Of a DNA stretch of 23,704 nt, positions 8,594 through 15,795 are shown piece after piece. The DNA is from Chrysochromulina tobinii (taxonomy: Eukaryota; Haptophyta; Prymnesiales; Chrysochromulinaceae). Where the stretch lies: contig JWZX01002915.1 in the NCBI GenBank assembly GCA_001275005.1, positions 1 to 23,704 of the forward strand, written 5' to 3'. The notes below the pieces were generated by a model. That model was given only the letters and a program-made list of their open reading frames with translations, was not told where the DNA came from and did no database searches. How positions within the stretch are numbered: the stretch's first letter is position 1; every line of letters begins with the position of its first letter. A program made the position numbers and the translations under genes.

Positions 8594-10087
8594 CTACACT
8601 CGTGCTAAGAGCTCATCACGCTTGCTCGCGAACTGCTCGTGCGTCAGGGCGCCTATATCGAGCAGCTCCTTGAGCCGCTTAATCTTCGAGAGGGGATCCT
8701 CGGCAGGACTCGAAGCCTTCTGCTGGGAGACCTCCAACGAGGCCCGACTTGCTCCTCGATGACTCTCACTGACGTCGCTCTCGGCGGCAGTGCGCTTGGC
8801 CAGCTTCGCTCCCGGCAGGTCGCCCGCGACGGCGCTCGGAAGAGGTCGTTTCTCGGTGAGAGGCCGGTTGGGCTTGCATGCATCAGACGAGTCCCCAGAT
8901 GAGGGCTTCGAGGGCTTCGCCTTCGCCTTCGCCTTCGCCTCCGCCTCGTTTGCCGCCATCGCGTCCCTTGCTTCAAGCCTCTCTCTCGCCGCCTTCGCCG
9001 CCGTTGCCGCCTCCTCCAGCTCCGCCGCCTTTGCCTGCTTGGCCGCCTCGGCGGCCGCCAAAGCCTGCGCGGACGGCTGGCCTCGTGGGGTACTCTCGAT
9101 CAGAGCCCACAACTGGTCCACCAGCCGATCAGGGTCGTGGACCAAATTGAGCGAGTTCCTCGCGAACTTGACGAACTTCCACCGCCTGGCCGGCACATTG
9201 TGAAACGAGAGCATCTTCTCCACATAGGGTCGCAAAGCGGCGGGGGCCCTGGCCCAGGCGGATCTCGACAGGTATGTGGCCGTGGCTGCTGGATCGTCTG
9301 GTGGCGGCTCCCGCGGTGAAAGCGGCGGCGGCGGCGGCGGCGGTTTCTGCTGCTGTGGCGGCGGCGGCTTGATTGGCGGCGGCGATAGTGGTGGGATTAC
9401 TGTGGAAGACGCCTCTATGCTGTCGCTGCCATCGCTGCTCTCGTCGTCATCACTGCTCGACGAACGCGACGGGGAAGTGCTGACGCCGCCACGGCCATCG
9501 TGATCGGATGCCCGGCCGCTACCGCCCGACTGCATCCTCCGCTCGTCGCGCTGCTGCTGCCGTCGCTTCGCTCCCCGTGACAGCGAGGGCATCTGAGCCG
9601 CCACCGCCGTCACCGCAGCCGTCGCCGCAGAAAAAGCCTCGAGCTTCTCCTGCGAAGGGGCCGCACGTCGTGCGAGTGCAACTGCGGCTGTGGCAAGCTG
9701 CTTGCCTGCCGCTGGGTTGGATGCCAACAGTGCCGCCGCCGCCGCCGCCGCCGCTGCAGCCGCCGCGGCCGCAGCTGGGATCGCCGTCTTGCACTTGAAG
9801 CAGGTGACCTTAGAGGCAAACACGTTCGCACCACAGCCAGGGCAAGTCCAGTCTCCGGAGCGAACCTCCTTGCTCTCCGTCCTGCTCAGGGAGGCGAACT
9901 TCTCCTCGGCCGTGCGCGTGTCGTACGCCTTTGCTCCGGCAGCGCCCTTGGTGCCGCTGCCCTTGCCGCTGCCCTTGCCGCTGCCCTTGCCACTGCCCTT
10001 AGCGATCGATGGCCTTTCCATGGCCGCTTCGGGCGAAAATGGTCGTGTGAATGAGGAAGAGGGGCGCTCCGCATGCAACGGGGACAT
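8594..10087 (-). CDS. RanBP2-type zinc-finger protein with SHOCT-like C-terminus
   Basis: This is an intact ORF of 497 residues. A SGKG repeat occupies residues 31-45. Then comes a RanBP2-type finger, GDWTCPGCGANVFASKVTC, with Trp80, Cys82, Cys85, Asn88, Cys96 and Cys99, matching the W-X-C-X2-C-X3-N-X6-C-X2-C pattern of single-stranded-RNA- or ubiquitin-binding fingers. A poly-Ala run (from about residue 104), Ser/Asp-rich and Pro-rich linkers follow. About residues 265-340 form a compact conserved-looking block I cannot name (RRWKFVKFARNSLNLVHD). A Lys/Ala/Glu helix follows. The last 32 residues (KIKRLKELLDIGALTHEQF) match the SHOCT consensus, a short helical-hairpin module often found at C-termini. 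Role in RNA binding is inferred. Two CCAAT boxes on the minus strand (about 10132 and 10157) lie upstream. ATG 10087 is the first in frame; Met23 is an alternative. Confidence 0.82.
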   Translation of the reverse strand: MSPLHAERPSSSFTRPFSPEAAMERPSIAKGSGKGSGKGSGKGSGTKGAAGAKAYDTRTAEEKFASLSRTESKEVRSGDWTCPGCGANVFASKVTCFKCKTAIPAAAAAAAAAAAAAAALLASNPAAGKQLATAAVALARRAAPSQEKLEAFSAATAAVTAVAAQMPSLSRGAKRRQQQRDERRMQSGGSGRASDHDGRGGVSTSPSRSSSSDDDESSDGSDSIEASSTVIPPLSPPPIKPPPPQQQKPPPPPPPLSPREPPPDDPAATATYLSRSAWARAPAALRPYVEKMLSFHNVPARRWKFVKFARNSLNLVHDPDRLVDQLWALIESTPRGQPSAQALAAAEAAKQAKAAELEEAATAAKAARERLEARDAMAANEAEAKAKAKAKPSKPSSGDSSDACKPNRPLTEKRPLPSAVAGDLPGAKLAKRTAAESDVSESHRGASRASLEVSQQKASSPAEDPLSKIKRLKELLDIGALTHEQFASKRDELLARV

Positions 10088-10410
10088 GGGGGGAATAGGG
10101 GGACAAGGGGGAATTCTAGGTAGGTGCGGGATTGGTAGGTGCGGGATGATCGGGATTGGTTGCCGGACTCCGTGCTGAGCGCAAACGCCCGCCCGACGTT
10201 AACGACGTCCACTTGATGAAGTCGCGACGCGCCCCAGCGCACTCGTGCTCAATTGGCACAGCTCGTAATCAAACTCGGCCCGTCCCGCGCCCGGAGGCAC
10301 ATGCCCCAACCAGGGCCGCTGGGGTGTCCTTACCACTGAGGTACAGGTGCCCGGGGCGTATGTTGGTGTAGAGCTTCAGCTTCGCATTGCGGCATTGGCG
10401 AGCACGTGCT
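10088..10410. promoter_or_regulatory. Presumed promoter region of the zinc-finger gene
   Basis: On the minus strand this begins with a C-rich tract just before the ATG (plus strand GGGGGGAATAGGGGGACAAG at about 10088-10112). A near-repeat TAGGTGCGGGATTGG / TAGGTGCGGGATGATC follows at about 10120-10155, and two CCAAT pentamers lie on the minus strand. The promoter role is inferred from position. No gene is convincing in the rest. Confidence 0.35.
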
Positions 10411-10764
10411 TCAGACTAAGGGCTTCAGACCAGCCTCCGCGTCCTCCTCATCGATGCCGTTGCCGTAGCACTCGAGGTGCAAGATCCGCGAGCGATCCTT
10501 CGCGCCGCCCGCCAACGGTGTCTCAAGGAAGCCGGATACGGATATGGAGCGCATCTGCCGCTTCTTCAGGGGGTTCAGCCAGGGCACGTCCCGCGTCAGA
10601 TCTACACTCGCCCACCACGCTGCCGAACGGATGCCGAACGGATACCGAACGGAGACCCCATACCTCTCGCGCGGACGGAGACCCCATACCTCTCGCGCGG
10701 TCGCGAGCGGCGCACCGCGCTGGCCTGGACGCGCAGTCTCCGCGGGCACCACGTTGGCACCCAT
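10411..10764 (-). other. Unresolved minus-strand coding-like fragment
   Basis: One minus-strand frame reads as ordinary protein over its last 65 residues (VDLTRDVPWLNPLKKRQM, SVSGFLETPLAGG, SRILHLECYGNGIDEED), followed by a stop at 10411. Upstream the frame is carried through a 26-bp tandem repeat and looks non-coding, so a true exon would start near 10620. I do not recognise the family. The short HLEC block also occurs in the ORF at 11228-11758 (RPHLECLIRI), so the two pieces may belong to one gene or to duplicated pieces. It may be a decayed gene. Confidence 0.3.
10649..10700. repeat. 26-bp tandem duplication
   Basis: ACGGAGACCCCATACCTCTC plus GCGCGG occurs twice back to back (10649-10674 and 10675-10700). 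It is preceded by an 11-bp GAACGGAT(G/A)CC repeat at about 10625-10650. The 26-bp unit is not a multiple of three, which argues against continuous coding here. Confidence 0.85.
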
Positions 10765-10846
10765 GCGACGGACCCGCTCGGCACGCAGATGCGCATCGTG
10801 GAGACGACGTCGTAGCTGACGGCGTGCTGGGCCTCAACCGGGCCTC

Positions 10847-11243
10847 TCAGCCTCCCGTACTCGAAGACGAGTCGTCAACCTGAGTTGTGTGAAGCTTGGG
10901 CTGCTGCTGCCACTGTTTGGAGTCGATCACGACTCCATTCCAGTTGGAGACGACCACCGCGAGGTCGTTCACATCGCCAGTTGCTCCAGGGTCGAACTCC
11001 GTGTCGACAATCATCAACGCATGTCCGCCTCGTCGACGTAAGCGAGGGCGGTCGTTTCGTCGCCTCCCCACCGTCGACTCGCCGCTTGTGCGAGGTCGAG
11101 CCGAGCTGCCGCTTCGGATCGACCACGCCGTACGCGTCGAAGAGGTCTAGTGCGCATGAAACTGACCGATGCCCGAAGAAGTCGGGCAGCTCGGAGAGCC
11201 AGACACTCACCTGCAGCGTCGGCAGTGTCATCTCGCTGCCCAC
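10847..11243 (-). other. Coding-like minus-strand pieces in changing frames
   Basis: Two adjoining minus-strand frames read as protein-like. One is 11243 to about 11110 (MTLPTLQVSVWLSELPDFFG, DLFDAYGVVDPKRQLGS). The other is about 11015 to 10885 (ALMIVDTEFDPGATGDVNDL, VVVSNWNGVVIDSKQW). They are in different frames and separated by Arg/Thr-rich sequence, so they would need an intron or are broken. A possible CAG|GTTGAC junction follows the second piece at about 10880. I recognise no family. Confidence 0.3.
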
Positions 11244-11758
11244 GAGTCTGAAGGCGGTTTAGCCCACGAGTCTGAAGGCGGTTTCGAGTGGCTGCCACTC
11301 CAACCCGTACTCGTACCGTACTCGAGGATACGGATGAGGCACTCGAGGTGCGGCCGATCCCTGTCTGTGCTCGCAGGCACCAGCGTGAGCCCTTCGGCAG
11401 CCGCTTGGGCGATGGCCTCCTCGGCCGTTAGGTCACCTCTAGCCGTCCTCTTGATCTGCGCCTTCTCGGCCACCGCCTCCTTGTCGGCCGCCTCGCCCGC
11501 CTCCAGCGTGATGAGCAACTCGAGCTCGGCTGCTGCATGCGAGCGCCTGTGCAGAAGATGCCCGGCGCGCCAGGGGGTAGAGGTCAGCAAGCGGCGCCAG
11601 ACTGTAGATACTAGGCTGGCCACGCAAAGGCGAAGCTTTACCGCTTTCACAAGATCTCGTATTTGCCGCGGGTGGTGGTCTACGGTACGGTCATCAGCAG
11701 TGCTAGAGAACCCGAGGGTAGGCGATGATTGAGATTGCGTCCGCACGGCGTTATGCAT
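11228..11758 (-). other. Minus-strand ORF with an AP2-flank-like motif, probably partial
   Basis: An open frame of 176 residues. The middle is plausible protein (AELELLITLEAGEAADKEAV) leading to TAEEAIAQAAAEGLTLVPAS. That phrase resembles the segment that comes just before AP2/ERF-type domains in some haptophyte proteins, as I recall it; the expected G(F/Y)KGV does not follow. Beyond it the frame runs into a 24-bp tandem repeat encoding KPPSDSWA twice. The first 60 residues look random. It could be one exon of a broken or multi-exon gene extending left. Confidence 0.3.
11238..11284. repeat. 24-bp tandem duplication
   Basis: GCCCACGAGTCTGAAGGCGG plus TTTA occurs twice in tandem (11238-11261 and 11262-11284, the second copy cut short). 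In the minus-strand ORF it encodes an 8-residue repeat, KPPSDSWA. Confidence 0.85.
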
Positions 11759-12100
11759 GAGGCGATGCCAAAGGCGACGCCCGGCGCGCCACTCATCCGC
11801 GCGATGCTCGACGCGGCGTGCGGCTGCGGCGTCAGGTTGAGGAGGCTATTGGCGTCAGGCGTCAGTGCGTCACGCGCCGTGCTCGCGCTACCAAGGGCGC
11901 GCCCCTTGGGGCGCGCTACTGGAGCGGGTCCACCTCGACGCACCTACCGCCTCCGTCAGAGACTCCACCTTCGCTGCTTCGCTGCCTGCTCCCATGCCAG
12001 GCGCTGTTGCGCCTGAGCCCCTGCTATTGCTCTATCCACCAGAAAAAGTCGGACACGTGTCTTCACAGGTCTTCTTACTCGCATCAAAAGCGCGTGAAAG
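11759..12100. other. Presumed promoter and 5' leader of STT3
   Basis: No gene is seen. The stretch holds a GGCGCGCC-rich patch with an imperfect inverted repeat, AAGGGCGCGCCCCTTGGGGC, at about 11892-11911. The STT3 ATG follows directly after CGCGTGAAAG. An upstream ORF on the plus strand (from about 11818) overlaps STT3 out of frame and is Arg-rich, so it is treated as a shadow. Confidence 0.4.
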
Positions 12101-13834
12101 ATGAAGAAGCGCACAGTCATGGCGGCGGTCTCGGCGCTCCTGAACCTCGCGCGCGGCGCGGCCGTTGCCTACAGCCTCTACCTCGCCGTGACCATCCGGC
12201 TCTTTGCCGTGATCAACTACGGCCGCGTGATCCACGAGTTCGATCCGTGGTTCAATTACCGCGCGACCGAGTACATGGTGGAGCACGGCTGGGACGCGTT
12301 CCAGGCGTGGTACGACACGAAGGCGTGGTACCCGCTCGGTCGGCACGTCGGCTCGACCACCTACCCCGGCCTGCAGCTCACCTCGTGGGCCATCTACGAG
12401 GTGGGCCGGCGCATCGACCCGGCGCTGACGGTGAACGACGTGTGCGTGCTGCTGCCTGCGGGCTTCGGCGCGATCGCGACGGCGTTCACGGGGCTCCTCT
12501 GCTGGGAGTGCACGCGCGATGCGAACTCGGCCGTCGCCGCGACCTTCTTCATGGCCATCCTCCCCGCGCACCTCATGCGCTCGGTGGCAGGCGGCTACGA
12601 CAACGAGAGCCTCGCGATCAGTGTGATCGTGGCCACTTTCTTCTTCTGGGTGCGTGCTCTGCGCTCGGCGTCGTCGTGGCCGTTTGGCATCCTCGCCGGC
12701 CTCACGTACATCTGCATGGTCGCCGCATGGGGCGGGTACGTCTTCGTCCTCAACCTGGTCGGCCTGCACGCGCTCGCTCTCGTGCTCTGCGGGCGCTACT
12801 CGCCGCAGCTGCACAAGGCGTACTCGTGTTGGTACGTGCTCGGGACGGCGGGGGCGGTGCTCGGTCCGGCGCGCTACCTCGTCGGCTGGCAGCCGTTCCA
12901 GTCGATGGAGCAGCTCGGGCCGCTCGGCGTCTTCGGCGGCCTCCAGCTGCTCTGGCTCTGTGAGCTCATCCGCGCTCGCCGTGAACGGCCGTACAACGAC
13001 GCGGAGCTCCTCGCCCTCCGTGCCAAGGTCTTCGGGGCCGCGGCGGTGCTCGCGGCCATCGGGATCATGTCTCTGCCACCCGGCTTCTTCGGCCCGCTCT
13101 CCGCGCGCGTGCGCGGCCTCTTCATCAAGCATACCAAGACAGGCAATCCGCTGGTCGACTCCGTCGCGGAGCATCAGGCGACCCCGTTGAGCATCTACTG
13201 GCAATACTACCACCTGTGCGCGATGCTCGGCGTGGCGGGCTTCTTCTTCAACTGCTTCCAGGTCCGCCACACTGAGTGCCCTCACTGGGAGATCAGGCCG
13301 AGCTCACTGGGAGATCAGGCCGAGCTCACTGGGAGATCAGGCCGAGCTCACTGGGAGATCAGGCCGAGCTCACTGGGAGATCAGGCCGAGATCTCTGATG
13401 GCCCTTGGTGCCTCCTTCTTCCAACTGCTTCCGAACGGATCGTCATACTGCCTGCTTGCCTCCCGATCCCCGCGCCCCTCCCCGCGCTCGCGACGGCGCC
13501 CCAAACCTGACGAATTCCGAATCCCACGCCCCTCCCCGCGCTCGCGACGGCGCTCCGAGCGCAGATGACGGACGCGAAGCTCTTCATTGTCGTCTACTCT
13601 CTGGTGGGCGCGTACTTTTCATCGAAGATGATCCGGCTGGTGCTACTCCTCTCCCCGGCTGCATGCGTCAACTCCGGCGCCTTTATCGGAGGTTTAGTCC
13701 AGATCTTGCTCGACGCGCACGCCGAGATCATCTCTGGAGGCGCGACGGCCACCGCGACGGCCACCGCGACTGCCACCGACGCTGGTGCAGCCGTGCGCGC
13801 CGGCTCGTCTTCGAGTGCGCCCAAGAAATCGGCG

Positions 13835-13873
<39 letters not shown>

Positions 13874-15299
13874 AAACCAAATCCGAAAAAGGGGACCAAA
13901 GAGGCTGGTCGCGCCGTACCGGGCGCCCGCCCGGGCACTGGCGCGGGCGGTGGCGGCGACGGTGGCGATGGAGATCCGACGGAGATCCGACGGAGATCCG
14001 ATGGAGATCCGACGCCACTCAGCTCGGAGTTGGCGGAGTTGCAACAGCTGTGGGAAGAGAACGTCGAGATGCGGCGCTCGTGCCCCTTGATGACCCTCGG
14101 CATGGTATGCATGCTCCCTTGATGGCTCCCTTGATTGCGTGCTTGATTGCTCACTGATGGCCCCCTTGAGTGCAGGTGTTCCTGCTCGTGCTGCTGCGCT
14201 TCTTGCCGCACTGCTTCGGGCTGGCCGAGGCGATCTCGGAGCCGCAGATTATGATGCGGGGGCGCGACACGAAGGGGAACACGATCGTGATCGACGACTT
14301 CCGAGAGGCGTACTGGTGGTTGCGGGACCACACGCCCGAGGACGCGCGCGTCATGGCCTGGTGGGATTACGGGTACCAAATCAACGGCGTGGGCAACCGC
14401 ACGACGATCGCCGACGGCAATACGTGGAACCACGAGCACATTGCCTTACTTGGCAAGTGCCTCACGTCCGATGAGAAGACGTCGCATGCAATCACGCGCC
14501 ATCTGGCCGATTATGTCCTGATTTGGACGACGCGCTATGCCGGCATGTACTCGGACGATCTCGCCAAATCTCCCCACATGGCGCGTATTGGTGCCTCGGT
14601 GTATGCCGACCGCATCGGGTACGAAGCGCCGCCCCAGCTCTCCATGGCTGATGGCCTCTGATGGCGTCTGATGGTCTCTGATGGCGTCTGATTGCGTCTG
14701 ATGGCCTCTGAGAGCGTCTGATGGCCTCTGAAGGCGTCTGATGGCGTCTGATGGCGTCTGATGGCCACTGATGGCCACTGATGGCCACTGATGGCCACTG
14801 ATGGCGGCCGTGTTGAGCTGGTGCGCATGGCCTCCCTCATCAGGTGCGATGCACCCCCATTTTACATGGACCGCTGCTCCCCTCACCTCTTATTGCATGC
14901 TGATGGCCTCCCTCATCAGGTGCGATGCACCCCAATTTTACATGGACCGCGACGGGAAGCCCTCCGACTGCATGCGCGAGTCGCTCCTGTACCGCATGCA
15001 CTCGTACCGGCTCGACCCCCTCGCTCCCAAACTCGAGCACTTTGAGGAGGCGTTCACGACGACTAACCGCATGGTACGCATCTACAACCTGATGACCACT
15101 GATGACCACGGATGACCTCTGATGACTTATTGATTGCCTCCCTCATCAGGTACGCATCTACAAGGTGCTCGACGTCTCCGAGGAGTCGCGTGCATGGCGC
15201 ACCGCCAAGGGGCTCGAGTGTGCGCGCGAGGAGTGCTACCCGCCCGCCCTCGCCGACACTCTCAAGCTCAAGCAATCCTTCCAACTCAAGTCGTCTTGA
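12101..15299 (+). CDS. STT3: Oligosaccharyltransferase catalytic subunit STT3
   Basis: STT3 transfers the lipid-linked oligosaccharide to Asn in N-X-S/T sequons in the ER lumen. My model is join(12101..13261, 13565..14104, 14176..14618, 14920..15073, 15150..15299), 815 residues, in the usual range. Exon 1 has the N-terminal membrane segment and the first acidic motif HEFDPWFNYR, then GGYDNES, many membrane helices and NPLVDSVAEHQ (the SVSEHQ loop). Exon 2 continues MTDAKLFIVVYSLVGAYFSS and MIRLVLLLSPA, then carries a Thr/Ala and Gly11-rich insert of about 120 residues in the cytosolic loop. Exon 3 has FREAYWWLRDHTPEDARVM, the sequon-binding WWDYGYQ (residue 629 on) and DLAKSPHM, matching the DXXKXXX(M/I) motif. 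Exon 5 starts VRIYKV, as in other STT3. Introns 1, 2 and 4 are phase 0; intron 3 is phase 2. Splice sites are inferred from frame and homology. Confidence 0.93.
13262..13564 (+). repeat. STT3 intron 1 with 22-bp minisatellite
   Basis: This 303-nt phase-0 intron (GTCCGC...GCGCAG) joins FNCFQ to MTDAK, as the STT3 family requires. It carries five tandem units of 22 bp, ACTGGGAGATCAGGCCGAGC plus TC, at 13284-13393. It also carries a 27-bp direct repeat (CGCCCCTCCCCGCGCTCGCG core) at 13473-13499 and 13527-13553. A single CTCTGATGGC at 13392-13401 resembles the repeat of the other introns. An ORF reads through the intron but encodes only the minisatellite. Confidence 0.8.
13741..14015 (+). repeat. 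Coding low-complexity block in STT3 exon 2
   Basis: Three repeats lie in one exon: a 12-bp GCGACGGCCACC unit (about 13741-13780, Ala-Thr repeat), a GGC run (about 13835-13867, eleven Gly), and a GGAGATCCGAC-type 11-bp unit (about 13969-14012). The GGC and Ala-Thr parts stay in frame with STT3. They fall in the cytosolic loop before the last membrane helix. Confidence 0.75.
14105..14175 (+). other. STT3 intron 2 (71 nt) with TGATGGC-type repeats
   Basis: GTATGC...GAGTGCAG, phase 0, joining MTLGM to VFLLVLL. Its interior has CTTGATGGCTC, CTTGATTGCGTG, CTTGATTGCTCA and CTGATGGCCCC, degenerate 11-12-bp versions of the repeat found in introns 3 and 4. Confidence 0.8.
14619..14919 (+). repeat. STT3 intron 3 with sixteen 10-bp CTGATGGC units and a duplicated acceptor
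   Basis: The 301-nt phase-2 intron begins GTACGA and ends CCTCCCTCATCAG. From 14648 to 14807 it is sixteen units of exactly 10 bp with consensus CTGATGGC(C/G)(T/A), few substitutions and no spacing change. After it come two copies of a roughly 50-bp segment holding the acceptor and exon start (CTCATCAG|GTGCGATGCACC), at about 14829-14876 and 14905-14952. The second acceptor (exon from 14920) keeps the frame; the first (exon from 14844) would shift it by one base. Confidence 0.85.
15074..15149 (+). other. STT3 intron 4 (76 nt) flanked by a 15-nt direct repeat
   Basis: The intron starts GTACGCATCTACAA, and the next exon starts with the same 14 bases; with the preceding G the repeat is 15 nt (15073-15087 and 15149-15163). 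Between them lie four 10-bp units (CTGATGACCA, CTGATGACCA, CGGATGACCT, CTGATGACTT) and the acceptor CCTCCCTCATCAG, shared with intron 3. Confidence 0.88.
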
Positions 15300-15795
15300 A
15301 ACGCCGTCGAAAGTCGCGCTCGTGACGGCGCTCGCGCGCCGACGCGGCTCTGCAGGTGCCGCGCGTGCCGACGGCTTTAGACGGCTGGGCCAACCGGTGC
15401 CGCCCGCTGCCACGGGGGACTGAGGTCTGTGCGAGACGGGGCACGTACGAACCGGCACGTCCTCGACACGTACAGTAACGCGACACGTCACACGACCGAG
15501 ATCATTATACACATCCACAGGGGCGTTTTCCTATAAAGACGTTATTTAAAACGAAAACAAGGACTCAATTAAACGTCTGTGAACAAACCGTAGGCGTAGC
15601 ACCGCCGGTCGACGCGTTTTGGTCTCGTTAGCGCGGCGGTCCGGGTCGGCGGCACGCAACACCACAAGGGCGAAGGGGCGGGGCGTCCCGTCGTTGCCAG
15701 TGATGATGATTGTGCGGGCTGCTCAAAAGGAACAAGTGTAGCGCGGCCGCCCAGCGCAGAACGCCCACGCGCCCCGACGCTCAGGGACGGCTCGA
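15300..15795. other. Convergent intergenic region between STT3 and the GT29 gene
   Basis: The 3' ends of both genes face each other here. The middle (about 15490-15585) is AT-rich, containing TATAAAGACGTTATTTAAAA and AATTAAACG, suitable for terminators and 3' UTRs. No convincing ORF is visible on either strand. Confidence 0.5.

Noticed and set aside
10347-10883. 178-residue plus-strand ORF
   Set aside because: It is Arg/Ser/Pro-rich, reads through the 26-bp non-triplet repeat, and has no family signal; the minus strand is more protein-like.
11818-12963. Long plus-strand ORF overlapping STT3 exon 1, and the long minus-strand ORF at 12032-13285
   Set aside because: Both are Arg/Ala/Glu-biased shadows of the GC-rich STT3 coding sequence, whose frame carries clear family motifs.
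13262-13510. Continuation of STT3 exon 1 to the stop at 13508-13510
   Set aside because: It encodes only the 22-bp minisatellite and skips the conserved MTDAKLFIVVYS segment; splicing at 13262 and 13564 restores the family sequence.
13405-14439. ORFs on both strands over STT3 exons 2-3 (13405-14157 plus, 13594-14439 minus)
   Set aside because: They translate the GGC and ATCCGACGGAG-type repeats in wrong frames and run across inferred splice sites; no family signal.
14648-14807. CRISPR-like regular repeat
   Set aside because: Ten-bp units with no spacers, inside a spliceosomal intron of a eukaryotic gene.
14446-14886. Minus-strand ORFs full of HQ, AIR and SDAIRR repeats
   Set aside because: They are translations of the 10-bp intronic repeat on the antisense strand.
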